A stretch of 64,000 bases of DNA from Psychroserpens ponticola (GTDB taxonomy: Bacteria > Bacteroidota > Bacteroidia > Flavobacteriales > Flavobacteriaceae). This document shows, in pieces, positions 28,526 to 37,825 of this stretch. Numbering within the stretch: the stretch's first letter is position 1; each line of letters begins with the position of its first letter. The notes under the pieces are model-generated. The model did no database searches and was not told where the DNA came from. It saw only the letters and a program-made list of their open reading frames with translations. The stretch lies in NCBI RefSeq assembly GCF_023556315.2, contig NZ_CP116221.1, forward strand, positions 682,001-746,000, in the 5' to 3' direction. A program made the position numbers and the translations under genes.

Positions 28526-29713
28526 ATGAAAAGAGTTATAGTTGGACTTTCAGGAGGTGTAGATTCAAGTGTTGCTGCTTACTTATTACAAGAGCAAGGT
28601 TATGAAGTGATTGGTTTGTTTATGAAAAACTGGCATGACGATTCTGTAACCATTTCTGACGAATGTCCTTGGCTAGATGATAGTAATGATGCGATGCTAG
28701 TTGCAGATAAATTAGGCATTCCGTTTCAAACTGTAGATTTAAGTGAGCAATACAAAGCACGTATTGTAGATTACATGTTTGACGAATATCAAAAAGGAAG
28801 AACTCCAAATCCAGATGTACTTTGTAATCGAGAAATCAAGTTTGATGTGTTTATGAAAATAGCTCTCGATCTTGGAGCAGATTACGTGGCGACTGGTCAT
28901 TATTGTAGAAAAGGAATCATTGAAAAAGATGGAAGCGATGTTTATCAATTGCTTGCTGGTACTGATACTAATAAAGATCAATCTTATTTTTTATGCCAAT
29001 TATCTCAAAAGCAATTAGCCAAAGCATTATTTCCAATAGGTGAATTAACAAAACCAGAAGTTAGAGAGATTGCTACAAAACTAGATTTGGTTACAGCAGA
29101 TAAAAAAGATTCTCAAGGTTTATGTTTTATTGGAAAAGTGAGATTGCCTGAATTTCTTCAGCAAAAACTAAAACCAAAAGAAGGTGTTATTGTGGAGGTT
29201 CCTAAAGATTCAGAGTTGTATCATTCAGAAACTCCTAAATTTGATTCTAAAGAAGGTGAATTAGAATGCTTTGCAAGGCGAATTGAGTATTCTGTAACTG
29301 ATGGATCAGTTGTTGGAAAACATCAAGGTGCTCATTATTTTACAAAAGGACAACGAAAAGGTCTCGCTGTTGGTGGCACAATTGAACCACTTTTTGTTAT
29401 AGAAACTGATGTGAATCAAAATGTGATTTATACTGGTCAAGGTAAAAGTCATCCAGGTTTATTGAAAACGACCTTATTTGTAACTAATGAAGAATTGCAT
29501 TGGGTTCGTGAAGATTTAACGATTGCTGATGGTGAATCTATGACAATAAAAGCCAGAATTCGTTATCGCCAAACACTTGAAAATGCAACAATTTATAAAG
29601 TGAATAAAGGACTTTTTGTTGAATTTGAAACGCCTCAATCTGCAATTACTGAAGGACAATTTGTAGCTTGGTATTTAGAGGATGAATTAGTAGGTTCAGG
29701 AGTTATTTCTTAA
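28526..29713 (+). CDS. mnmA: tRNA-specific 2-thiouridylase
   Basis: 395 residues, slightly longer than the E. coli enzyme. The N-terminal PP-loop is [15 protein letters not shown]. The first catalytic Cys is in [13 protein letters not shown], and the second in [10 protein letters not shown], which receives sulfur. The C-terminal beta-barrel domain is complete. Function: ATP-dependent thiolation of U34 in tRNAs for Lys, Glu and Gln. Its leader contains AACATCT (28442-28448) and AGATGTT (28483-28489), a possible hairpin of unknown meaning. Confidence 0.95.
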   Translation: MKRVIVGLSGGVDSSVAAYLLQEQGYEVIGLFMKNWHDDSVTISDECPWLDDSNDAMLVADKLGIPFQTVDLSEQYKARIVDYMFDEYQKGRTPNPDVLCNREIKFDVFMKIALDLGADYVATGHYCRKGIIEKDGSDVYQLLAGTDTNKDQSYFLCQLSQKQLAKALFPIGELTKPEVREIATKLDLVTADKKDSQGLCFIGKVRLPEFLQQKLKPKEGVIVEVPKDSELYHSETPKFDSKEGELECFARRIEYSVTDGSVVGKHQGAHYFTKGQRKGLAVGGTIEPLFVIETDVNQNVIYTGQGKSHPGLLKTTLFVTNEELHWVREDLTIADGESMTIKARIRYRQTLENATIYKVNKGLFVEFETPQSAITEGQFVAWYLEDELVGSGVIS

Positions 29714-29745
29714 ATTGCAGTAAAAATTACCCAAATAATTGCAAG

Positions 29746-31359
29746 ATGAAAAAACTATTACTCTTAGGCATATTACTTTTTCAATACTTGTCTTTTGCAC
29801 AAGAACATGCTTGGGTTTATCTTACAGATAAAGAAAATGTAGCTGCTTCAATAGCTAATCCAATCTTAATTTTAACTCAAAACGCAATCGATAGGAAAGC
29901 AGATAAGAACATACCTATTGATGAGCGTGATGTTCCTGTTAACGAAAATTACATTACGCAACTTAAAAGTGAAACCGGAATTATAGTCATGGCAAAATCA
30001 AAATGGTTTAATGCTGTGTATGTGATAGGATTAGAAGAAGTCAATATTAGTGATCTTATGGATTTAGACTTTGTTGAATCTATTGATTTTGCTAATAAAC
30101 AACTTAATGCAGAATCACGAATCGCTTTGAATAATAATAAATTTGAAATCGAAGAAAGTCTTATCGATTTCGATTATGGTAATACTCTAAATCAAGTAGA
30201 AATGATAGGTGTAGATCATTTACATCTGTCAGATTATACAGGAGAAGGTGTTGTCGTTGCCGTTTTAGACGCAGGCTTTCCTAATGTTGATACTATCGAT
30301 GCTTTTCAGCGTTTAAGAGATAATGATGATTTATTAGGAGGCTATGATTTTGTTAGTCGAAACAGTAATGTTTACGAATATGATGGCAACGAACATGGTA
30401 CAAGAGTATTAAGTGATATGGCTGGTTTTATTCAAGATGAATTTGTAGGTACTGCTCCAGATGCGTCTTATTATTTGTTTAGAACTGAAGATTCTTCAGG
30501 TGAAATGCCAGTTGAAGAAAGTTATTGGGTTGAAGCTGCTGAACGTGCAGATAGTCTTGGTGTACATATAATAAATTCGTCTTTAGGCTATCGCGTATTT
30601 GATAATGACAACTATAGCTATATGCCAAGTGATATGAATGGTACCACCGCTTTTATTACAAAAGGCGCAAATATTGCTAACGAAAAAGGAATTCTTGTTG
30701 TAAACTCTGCAGGTAATTCTGGTAATAGTGATTGGCAAATTGTTGGTGCTCCAGCTGATGCTTCAGGTGTTTTAAGTATTGGAGCTGTCGATTCAGATGG
30801 GAATTATGCATCCTTTAGTTCTAGAGGTGATGCTAATCAACCCACTCAAAAACCAGATGTAGTTGCTCGTGGAGCTTCAGCAGCTGTAGTGAATTCAAGT
30901 AATGAAATAATTAGCAATAGCGGAACTTCGTTTAGTTCTCCAATTATGGCTGGAGGAATTGCGTCCTTATGGCAAGCTTTGCCAGATGCTACTAATGAAG
31001 AAATTAAACAATATGTAAGGATGTCTGCATCACAATATAATACTCCTGACTTCTTTTTAGGTTTTGGTATACCAAATTTAGAATTAGCTCTTGACATTGG
31101 TTTGTCACTTTCTGAAGAAGAATTTGTCCGTTTTAAAGTGTTTCCAAATCCTGTTTCAAACAGTCTTAATGTTCAAATTCCAACAAGTTCTGAACCAACG
31201 AATTTGAAAATATATACGATGTTAGGAAAACTCGTTTTAGAGAAAAATATTACAAAATCAGAATCTATATTAGATCTATCTTCAATGGCTTCAGGAGTTT
31301 ATATGATGTCTTTTGAGTCTAATATTGGATCCAAAACATTCAAACTTATAAAATCATAA
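29746..31359 (+). CDS. Subtilisin-like (S8) serine protease with T9SS sorting domain
   Basis: 537 residues. The signal peptide MKKLLLLGILLFQYLSFAQ is followed by a propeptide-like region to about 150. The catalytic triad is visible: Asp175 (VAVLDAGFP), His217 (GNEHGTRV) and Ser395 (GTSFSSPIMAGG), with the oxyanion Asn in VVNSAGNSG. The last 75 residues form a type A T9SS sorting domain (FKVFPNPVSN ... SGVYMMSF ... KTFKLIKS). Predicted: exported across the outer membrane and released or surface-bound after cleavage of that domain. The stop touches the start of the next gene (TAAATG). Confidence 0.94.
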   Translation: MKKLLLLGILLFQYLSFAQEHAWVYLTDKENVAASIANPILILTQNAIDRKADKNIPIDERDVPVNENYITQLKSETGIIVMAKSKWFNAVYVIGLEEVNISDLMDLDFVESIDFANKQLNAESRIALNNNKFEIEESLIDFDYGNTLNQVEMIGVDHLHLSDYTGEGVVVAVLDAGFPNVDTIDAFQRLRDNDDLLGGYDFVSRNSNVYEYDGNEHGTRVLSDMAGFIQDEFVGTAPDASYYLFRTEDSSGEMPVEESYWVEAAERADSLGVHIINSSLGYRVFDNDNYSYMPSDMNGTTAFITKGANIANEKGILVVNSAGNSGNSDWQIVGAPADASGVLSIGAVDSDGNYASFSSRGDANQPTQKPDVVARGASAAVVNSSNEIISNSGTSFSSPIMAGGIASLWQALPDATNEEIKQYVRMSASQYNTPDFFLGFGIPNLELALDIGLSLSEEEFVRFKVFPNPVSNSLNVQIPTSSEPTNLKIYTMLGKLVLEKNITKSESILDLSSMASGVYMMSFESNIGSKTFKLIKS

Positions 31360-32307
31360 ATGGCAAATAAAATCACTGAGCTTTTCAACATTAAATACCC
31401 AATAATTCAAGCTGGAATGATTTGGAATAGTGGTTGGAAATTAGCTTCGGCAGCTAGCAACGCTGGAGCATTGGGTTTAATTGGAGCAGGATCTATGTAT
31501 CCTGATGTGTTGAGAGAACACATTCAAAAATGTAAAAATGCTACTGATAAACCTTTTGGTGTTAATGTTCCGATGCTGTATCCTAACATCGAAGAGATTA
31601 TGGATATCATTGTGAAAGAAGACGTGAAAATCGTATTTACTTCTGCAGGAAATCCTAAGACTTGGACCACTTGGTTAAAAGACAGAGGAATTACTGTTGT
31701 TCATGTGGTAAGTAGTGTGAAATTTGCTCTTAAAGCTCAAGAAGCTGGAGTAGATGCTGTTGTTGCTGAAGGCTTTGAAGCAGGTGGACATAATGGTAGA
31801 GAAGAAACAACGACTCTTACATTAATTCCAATGGTGAAAGAACAATTGAGTATTCCACTAATTGCAGCTGGTGGAATCGCAACTGGGACTACAATGTTAG
31901 CCGTTATGATTTTAGGGGCTGATGCTGTACAAGTAGGAAGTAGATTCGTTGCAAGTGAAGAAGCTTCTGCTCATCAGGCTTTTAAGAAGGTTGTTGTAGA
32001 TGCGAAAGAAGGTGATACACAATTGACTTTAAAAGAATTAGCACCTGTAAGGCTTATAAAAAATAAATTTTTCAATGAGTTGCAAGAACTCTATAAAAAG
32101 GGAACTTCTACTGAAGAATTAAAGGCTCATCTTGGAAGAGCTAGAGCAAAACGTGGCATGTTTGAAGGTGATCTTGAAGATGGTGAATTAGAAATCGGAC
32201 AAATTGCTGGGTTAATTCATGATATAAAACCTGCTGCAGAGATAGTTAATGATATGATTTTAGAATTCGTTGAAGCGCAAAAAAAAGCAAGTCAATCATT
32301 TTATTGA
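31360..32307 (+). CDS. Nitronate monooxygenase (2-nitropropane dioxygenase family)
   Basis: 315 residues forming an FMN-dependent TIM barrel. Motifs: YPIIQAGM at the N-terminus, GVNVPMLYP, AEGFEAGGHNGRE (contains the His typical of the family), PLIAAGGIATG and GADAVQVGSRFVASEE (FMN phosphate loop). Reaction: oxidation of alkyl nitronates such as propionate 3-nitronate; FabK-like enoyl reductase activity is an alternative in this superfamily. It starts directly at the stop of the protease gene, so the pair is probably co-transcribed though unrelated in function. Confidence 0.88.
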   Translation: MANKITELFNIKYPIIQAGMIWNSGWKLASAASNAGALGLIGAGSMYPDVLREHIQKCKNATDKPFGVNVPMLYPNIEEIMDIIVKEDVKIVFTSAGNPKTWTTWLKDRGITVVHVVSSVKFALKAQEAGVDAVVAEGFEAGGHNGREETTTLTLIPMVKEQLSIPLIAAGGIATGTTMLAVMILGADAVQVGSRFVASEEASAHQAFKKVVVDAKEGDTQLTLKELAPVRLIKNKFFNELQELYKKGTSTEELKAHLGRARAKRGMFEGDLEDGELEIGQIAGLIHDIKPAAEIVNDMILEFVEAQKKASQSFY

Positions 32308-32356
32308 AAAAAAGTTATATTTATCAAAATTAATGGACTAATTTCTCTACGAATTT

Positions 32357-33517
32357 ATGAATTCAAAGTTGCATGTTTTAATTCCTGATGGTAATAGCAC
32401 ATGGGCTTTGTCTGTTTTAAACTGCTTGTCTCAAAGTTCAGAGTACGAATTTTTTGTGTTGTCAGATAAGAAACGAACAGCTACAAGATTCTCAAAATAT
32501 ACATCGTATTATAAATATTATAAAAGAACTACAGATAATGATTGGTTGAATATTATTTCTAAGGAAATTGTAGATCAGACCATTTCAATTATTGTCCCTA
32601 TAGCTGAAGATGAAATTAGATTTTTTATAACTAATTCTGATCGTTTACCGAAATCTGTAAAAGTTATTCCTCTACCGAAAATCAATGATTTTGAAACAGC
32701 TATTAATAAACATATGCTTAGTCGCTTTTTAGATGAAGCACATTTGCCACATCCAAAATACAGTTATTTTAAAAGCTTTGAATCCTATTCAAATGAATTG
32801 CTTGAGTTGCAATTTCCTGTATTATTAAAGCCATTGCATGAAAAAGGAGGTGATGGTATCTTAAAATTTAAGAATCAAGAAAAGTTGGATAGTTATATTC
32901 ATAAACATTCTGATTTTAGTGATTTATTCATTCAAGAATTTATCGATGGCTATGATATAGATTGTAGTGTGCTTTGTTTAAATGGAAAAGTACTTACGCA
33001 TACCATACAAAAAGGGAATTTAGAAGGGCATAGTTCATTTGCACCTCAATTAGGTTTTGAATTTTTGAAAAATGATGTACTGCTTTCCGTTATAAAACAA
33101 CTCATGCAAGCCTTAAATTGGTCTGGAGTTGCTCATATTGATTTGCGATACGATGTGAAAACTAAAGATTATAAAATTATTGAAATAAACGCTCGTTTTT
33201 GGGGAAGTGTTGAAGGATCTAAATTTGCTGGAATAAATTTCCCGGATTTAGCAATTCAATTGGCAATGAATAACGAGATCGAGAATACACAATTTAACGA
33301 GATTGAGTATATGCGTTTTAAAGGCGTATTAAAATCAATCAAGCGTAAACCTTCATTTCTATTCAAAAAGAATTACCTCTTAAATAATTCTGAAACGAAA
33401 TCATTTCTAAAAGATCCTTTACCAACATGCTACAGATTTATAGAATGGCTTGAGAGGCGATTTAATTTTATTCTTTTGTTTTTAAGTCAAGAATTTGCAT
33501 TTTATACAATCTACTAA
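32357..33517 (+). CDS. ATP-grasp domain protein (carboxylate-amine ligase type)
   Basis: 386 residues. The N-terminal pre-ATP-grasp half is LHVLIPDGNSTWALSVLNCL. The ATP-grasp core follows, with the nucleotide-binding strand FPVLLKPLHEKGGDGILKF and the metal-binding segment KIIEINARFWGS (E and N ligands). This group resembles PylC/CarB-like ligases that join an acid to an amine, but substrate cannot be read from sequence. No signal peptide. The 3' end overlaps the convergent PD40 gene by 50 bases. Confidence 0.8.
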   Translation: MNSKLHVLIPDGNSTWALSVLNCLSQSSEYEFFVLSDKKRTATRFSKYTSYYKYYKRTTDNDWLNIISKEIVDQTISIIVPIAEDEIRFFITNSDRLPKSVKVIPLPKINDFETAINKHMLSRFLDEAHLPHPKYSYFKSFESYSNELLELQFPVLLKPLHEKGGDGILKFKNQEKLDSYIHKHSDFSDLFIQEFIDGYDIDCSVLCLNGKVLTHTIQKGNLEGHSSFAPQLGFEFLKNDVLLSVIKQLMQALNWSGVAHIDLRYDVKTKDYKIIEINARFWGSVEGSKFAGINFPDLAIQLAMNNEIENTQFNEIEYMRFKGVLKSIKRKPSFLFKKNYLLNNSETKSFLKDPLPTCYRFIEWLERRFNFILLFLSQEFAFYTIY

Positions 33518-34415
33518 GTCCATTTTGATATGTATTAAATACAGTTTTTAATTCTTCAATAGTCATTTTTGCATTAAATTGTTTAGGTGTCGAATTGCGT
33601 TTACTTGTGAAGTATAAAGTTTTAGAACTCATATCTACAAAAGGGCAATAATCCATTTTATCAGTGTTTACAGATGGACCCATATTTTTGGCTTCACTCC
33701 ATTCATTGTTATTTGTTTTATAACTGATATAAAGATCACCACTTCCAAAGCCATCTTTTCTATTATAACATGAATAAATTAAAAAGGATTCATCTGGAGC
33801 TATAAAAGCATTAAACTCGTAGCCTTCACTATTTATAGTGTTTCCTAAAGGTTTTGGAGTTGTATAATTTCCATTTATATATTCACTGATATAAATGTCA
33901 TCTTTTCTCTTCAAAGATTTGTTGTCAAGTGTAAAGTATATGTTTTTTGAATCTGTGATTATTGGATAAAATTCATCCATTTCAGTATTTATTGGAGCAC
34001 CTATATTTTGAGGTTCAGACCATTTAGAGTTGGAATCATTTCGATTTACAAACCAAATGTCAAAATCTTTAGATTCTGAAGACTTTTCATCTAAAGGCCT
34101 ATTCGAAACAAAGTATAATGTGAGTCCATCACTTGAAAAATGTGGTTCAATATCAAAGTATTGTCCAGAAAAAGGAAGAACTTCTGGAATTGACCAGCCA
34201 GTATTGTTCTTTGTAACATGTACTAATGCTGAAACATCTCCCATAACACTTTGTGCCGAAAAAATGACTTCATTCTCGTTTGCAGTTAAAGAGATATCTC
34301 TAACATTCGGAAATTGAGTGACTATATCTTTTAAAAAAGGAATGACATAAGTGTCTTTAGGTTGAGAATATGTAATTGATGTAAAGCAAAAACAGAGGAG
34401 TGTAATAAATTTCAT
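33468..34415 (-). CDS. Secreted PD40 (WD40-like/TolB) beta-propeller protein
   Basis: 315 residues from the ATG at 34415 (another ATG two codons upstream). Signal peptide MKFITLLCFCFTSITYSQ. The body holds several PD40-type blades, each ending in a strand with a D-G or D-LY turn: DGLTLYFVSNRP, KNIYFTLDNKS, ESFLIYSCYNRKDGFGSGDLY, SKTLYFTSKRN. The SNRP and GSGDLYIS motifs are typical of Bacteroidota PD40 proteins, often with OmpA-like partners. Periplasmic or surface location is inferred. The last 50 bases overlap the ATP-grasp gene on the other strand. Confidence 0.82.
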   Translation of the reverse strand: MKFITLLCFCFTSITYSQPKDTYVIPFLKDIVTQFPNVRDISLTANENEVIFSAQSVMGDVSALVHVTKNNTGWSIPEVLPFSGQYFDIEPHFSSDGLTLYFVSNRPLDEKSSESKDFDIWFVNRNDSNSKWSEPQNIGAPINTEMDEFYPIITDSKNIYFTLDNKSLKRKDDIYISEYINGNYTTPKPLGNTINSEGYEFNAFIAPDESFLIYSCYNRKDGFGSGDLYISYKTNNNEWSEAKNMGPSVNTDKMDYCPFVDMSSKTLYFTSKRNSTPKQFNAKMTIEELKTVFNTYQNGLSRLYKMQILDLKTKE

Positions 34416-34500
34416 AATCAAGGTTTGGAGTATAATTTACAAAACCTAGGTATTGGTTATTCAAAAGTTTTGTTAAATAACAGCGTTCTATAAAACAACA

Positions 34501-34524
34501 AAAAGAGGAATAAATCCTCTTTTT
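34501..34524. terminator. Hairpin terminator with no obvious upstream gene
   Basis: AAAAGAGGA (34501-34509) and TCCTCTTTT (34515-34523), perfect 9-bp stem with a 5-base loop and flanking A and T runs, so it can work in both directions. Both neighbouring genes start away from it, which is unusual for a terminator. Confidence 0.7.
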
Positions 34525-34777
34525 GTCTGAAACGTTTTTTAACAACAAAATTTTTAAATCCCTCTAAAATAATAGCTAAAAAAGTTTCTACCCCAAATAC
34601 CTAACCTACTAAAATAAGGTATTCATAAAGTAAAAATAATGCTTTCAGATGTTCTAGGTAAACAAATAGAATTCAACTTATTAACAATTTAAGTTCATAA
34701 CGCTATAATTGCCAATCTATTGTGTTCCATTTTTTTACAAAAAAGAGCTATTTAACTTCAAATATACAGTAAAGACT

Positions 34778-34785
34778 TACCTTTG
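34778..34785 (+). promoter_or_regulatory. -7 element (TACCTTTG) of the MATE operon
   Basis: Exact TAnnTTTG match 19 bases before the TTG start at 34805. No -33 TTG in range. Confidence 0.4.
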
Positions 34786-34804
34786 ATGACTTAAAATTAT
34801 AGCA

Positions 34805-36187
34805 TTGACTTTATCAGATTACACAAAAGAATTTAAACTTAATTGGAAATTAGCTGCTCCAGTAATGCTAGGAATGCTAGGCCATACCTTTGTTCAGTTT
34901 ATTGATAACATCATGGTTGGTCAGCTTGGAACAGCAGAATTAGCTGCAGTATCCTTAGGAAATAGCTTTATGTTCATCGCCATGTCTATTGGTATTGGGT
35001 TTTCTACAGCAATCACACCAATTGTTGCTGAGGCTGATGCCGCAAAAAATTTTAATGAAGGTAAATCTTCATTTAAGCATGGTTTGTTTTTATGTGCCAT
35101 TTTAGGATTAGTATTATTTTTGTCTGTTTTTTTAGCCAAACCACTCCTGTATTTTATGAAGCAACCCGTTGAGGTTGTAGAACTTGCTTTACCATATCTT
35201 AATCTTGTCGCATTTTCTTTAATTCCTTTAATAATTTTTCAAGCGTTTAAACAATTTAGTGACGGGCTTTCAATGACGAGATATCCTATGTATGCTACCG
35301 TTTTAGCTAATTTAGTTAATGTAGTATTAAACTATCTACTCATCTTTGGGAAGTTTGGTTTTCCTGAATTGGGAATCGTTGGTGCTGCATATGGGACTCT
35401 TGTTTCTAGAATTATTATGGTCATTTATCTTTGGTGGTTACTTGCTAAAAAAGAGAAATCTAAAGCTTATGTGACTAATATTAAGTTATTCGTATTGGAT
35501 AAATTAATGCTTAAAAAAGTAATCAACTTAGGATATCCAAGTGCTATGCAAATGTTTTTTGAAGTCGCGATATTTACAGCTGCAATTTGGCTTAGTGGTT
35601 TGCTAGGAAAGAATCCTCAAGCGGCTAATCAAATAGCATTAAATTTATCGTCAATGACCTTTATGGTTGTTATGGGACTAAGTGTGGCTTCTATGATTAG
35701 AGTTGGAAATCAAAAAGGACTGCATCAATATTTTGAATTAAGACGCATTGCATTTTCAATTTTTTTATTAGCTATTATTTTATCGACATGCTTTGCTATA
35801 CTTTTCTTTATCTTTCATAATCAACTTCCCAAATTATATGTAGATTATAAGGATGCCGAAAATTTAATAGACAATATTGAAGTTGTGAGTATCGCATCTA
35901 AACTAATGATTGCTGCTGCTATTTTTCAGATAAGTGATGGAATTCAAGTGGTTGTTTTGGGTGCTTTAAGAGGATTGCAAGATGTTAAAATTCCAACTGT
36001 GATTACGTTTGTGTCTTATTGGATGATCGGATTTCCAATTAGCTATTATTTGGGTAAAGAAGATGCTTATGGTAGCTTCGGAATTTGGCTAGGATTAATA
36101 GCAGGATTAACAGTCGCTGCAATTTTATTGTTTATTAGGTTTAATTATCTAACTAAAAAGTTAATTTTGAATTCAACTAACAGTTAA
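34805..36187 (+). CDS. MATE family multidrug efflux transporter
   Basis: 460 residues with about twelve transmembrane helices in two homologous halves. The N-terminal pattern APVMLGMLGHTFVQFIDNIMVGQLGTAELAA is characteristic of NorM/DinF-like transporters. The start is a TTG at 34805; the next in-frame ATG falls inside the first helix, so the TTG is needed. Function: drug or metabolite export driven by Na or H. First gene of a probable operon with a 75-residue acidic protein and a PAP2 phosphatase. Confidence 0.93.
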   Translation: MTLSDYTKEFKLNWKLAAPVMLGMLGHTFVQFIDNIMVGQLGTAELAAVSLGNSFMFIAMSIGIGFSTAITPIVAEADAAKNFNEGKSSFKHGLFLCAILGLVLFLSVFLAKPLLYFMKQPVEVVELALPYLNLVAFSLIPLIIFQAFKQFSDGLSMTRYPMYATVLANLVNVVLNYLLIFGKFGFPELGIVGAAYGTLVSRIIMVIYLWWLLAKKEKSKAYVTNIKLFVLDKLMLKKVINLGYPSAMQMFFEVAIFTAAIWLSGLLGKNPQAANQIALNLSSMTFMVVMGLSVASMIRVGNQKGLHQYFELRRIAFSIFLLAIILSTCFAILFFIFHNQLPKLYVDYKDAENLIDNIEVVSIASKLMIAAAIFQISDGIQVVVLGALRGLQDVKIPTVITFVSYWMIGFPISYYLGKEDAYGSFGIWLGLIAGLTVAAILLFIRFNYLTKKLILNSTNS

Positions 36188-36204
36188 GACTAAAATTTTA
36201 TTTC

Positions 36205-36432
36205 ATGGAACTTCCAAAATTCATACTAGGTGATAATACAGATCATCCCAATGCGATTTATGTTATTCATACTGAGTTTCCTCGATTTATTATCAATCTC
36301 GAAGATGATGATGTAGAATGGTTTGAAGAGTTTGATGAGCACGATCAGAAAGAAATTGAGGCAGAAGCTGAAAATCTTATCCAGTCTGCAACCGATTTTT
36401 ACGATAGAGAAGTTTCTAGATACGACGACTAA
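36205..36432 (+). CDS. Small acidic protein, hypothetical
   Basis: 75 residues, rich in Asp and Glu, no signal peptide or membrane helix. A central strand (YVIHTEFPRFIINLED) is followed by an acidic helix (EEFDEHDQKEIEAEAENLI). It lies 17 bases after the MATE gene, and its stop overlaps the PAP2 start (TAATG), so it is translated as part of that operon. I recognise no named family. Acidic stand-alone proteins like this can be regulators or binding partners, but that is a guess. Confidence 0.7.
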   Translation: MELPKFILGDNTDHPNAIYVIHTEFPRFIINLEDDDVEWFEEFDEHDQKEIEAEAENLIQSATDFYDREVSRYDD

Positions 36433-37007
36433 TGTTAGAAGAATTAGTACAATTTGATACCGAATTATTTGTGTACCTAAACGGATTAGGTACAGAAGCA
36501 TGGGATGGTTTTTGGATGTTTTATACCACCAAGTTTAATTGGATTCCGTTTTATGCAGTGCTACTCTATTTATTGTACAAACGGCTTACAATGAAAATGT
36601 TTTTAGTCACGATTCTGGTTATAATACTGATGATAACATTCACAGATCAAATCACAAACCTGTTTAAAAAAGTGTTGGTCATGCGTATGCGACCTTGTTA
36701 TAATTCTGAAATAAATGATATCATTAGGTTGGTTAAAGATTCGTGTGGTGGTAAATTTGGGTATTTCTCTGGTCACGCTTCTAATTCAATGTCTGTTGCA
36801 GTATTTATCAGTTTAATGTTACGATCTAAATACAAATACTTGCCATATCTCTTATTTGTTTGGGCTGTAGCTATGGGTTATAGTAGAATTTATGTTGGTG
36901 TTCATTATCCTTTAGATGTGTTAAGCGGCATGTTATTTGGATCGTTTTCAGGCTTCTTGTTTTACAGGCTTTTTAAATTTCTTCAAAAGAAATATGATGA
37001 AAATTAA
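36432..37007 (+). CDS. PAP2 family phosphatase
   Basis: 191 residues, with five to six predicted transmembrane helices. The three phosphatase motifs are intact: KKVLVMRMRPCY (motif 1, K and RP), YFSGHASNS (motif 2, SGH) and SRIYVGVHYPLDVLSG (motif 3, SR..H..D). Likely activity is removal of phosphate from undecaprenyl pyrophosphate or another lipid phosphate on the periplasmic side. It overlaps the small acidic gene by one base. Specific lipid not decided. Confidence 0.92.
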   Translation: MLEELVQFDTELFVYLNGLGTEAWDGFWMFYTTKFNWIPFYAVLLYLLYKRLTMKMFLVTILVIILMITFTDQITNLFKKVLVMRMRPCYNSEINDIIRLVKDSCGGKFGYFSGHASNSMSVAVFISLMLRSKYKYLPYLLFVWAVAMGYSRIYVGVHYPLDVLSGMLFGSFSGFLFYRLFKFLQKKYDEN

Positions 37008-37009
37008 GA

Positions 37010-37726
37010 TTAAAGCTGTTGTTTACTAACCTTATAATGAATTCTTTTTTTCTTCATCCATAAGTAAGCAAAGCAATCAATTAATGGTCCAAGTAATCGA
37101 TTTGTTATTCCAAATTTTGAAGTTCCGGCTAGTCTTGGGAAATGTTGAATAGGAATTTGTTTAACAGTTCCGCCTTGTAGAAGAATCATTGCAGGTAAAA
37201 ATCGATGCAAACCTCTAAACATTGGAATCCGTTTTGCATATTCGGTTTTAATTACTTTTAATGGACAGCCAGTATCATCCATTCCATCATTGGTAAAAGC
37301 TCTACGAATGCTATTTGCTATTTTTGAAGATATCTTTTTTATAAACCCATCATTTCTGTTTTTACGAACACCTGTCACCAAATCATAGGTGCTGATATGT
37401 TCTAATAATGAATTAAAATCTTTTGGAGAAGTTTGCAAATCGGCATCAATATATCCAACAAATTCAGTGTCTGTATAATCAAATCCTGCTTTTAGAGCAG
37501 TACTTAATCCGTAGTTAGTATCAAATAATAAGAAACTAAAGTTTTTATTTCTATTACAAATAGATTCAATACTAATTTGACTCTCGTCTGTTGAACCATC
37601 ATTAATAAGTAAAACTTTTGTAGTTATTGTTGACGTTTGAATAAATGCCAATAATTCTTCTTCAAGACGCTTTAAATTGTCTTTCTCATTATAGATAGGA
37701 ATAATTATGGTGAATTTAAATGACAT
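37010..37726 (-). CDS. Family 2 glycosyltransferase (dolichyl-phosphate mannosyltransferase-like)
   Basis: 238 residues with the GT-A fold: FTIIIPIYNEKDNLKRL, NDGSTDESQ (nucleotide site), GYIDADLQTSP (the DxD metal motif) and a C-terminal region with FGITNRLLGP. No added membrane helices, so it is the short DPM1-like type. Probable role: transfer of a hexose to polyprenyl phosphate for lipid A or glycan modification. It is convergent with the PAP2 gene and ends 2 bases away. Donor and acceptor not determined. Confidence 0.88.
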   Translation of the reverse strand: MSFKFTIIIPIYNEKDNLKRLEEELLAFIQTSTITTKVLLINDGSTDESQISIESICNRNKNFSFLLFDTNYGLSTALKAGFDYTDTEFVGYIDADLQTSPKDFNSLLEHISTYDLVTGVRKNRNDGFIKKISSKIANSIRRAFTNDGMDDTGCPLKVIKTEYAKRIPMFRGLHRFLPAMILLQGGTVKQIPIQHFPRLAGTSKFGITNRLLGPLIDCFAYLWMKKKRIHYKVSKQQL

Positions 37727-37825
37727 GACTAGAATCTTTGTATTGCAAAAATATTCTTTTTTATAAGCTTGTTGTTGATTTGGTTTGTTTTAAAAATTGT
37801 TAATTTGCGACTACAAATTGTATAA

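Larger units (their letters stand above)
34422..34804. other. 383-base intergenic region between divergent genes, with an orphan terminator
   Basis: No open frame of useful length. It holds a strong hairpin terminator (34501-34524), an AATACCT/AGGTATT pair around 34597-34624, a minus-strand -7 element TATATTTG (34766-34759) and the plus-strand -7 element of the MATE gene. A minus-strand transcript from about 34752 ending at the terminator is possible. Confidence 0.5.
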
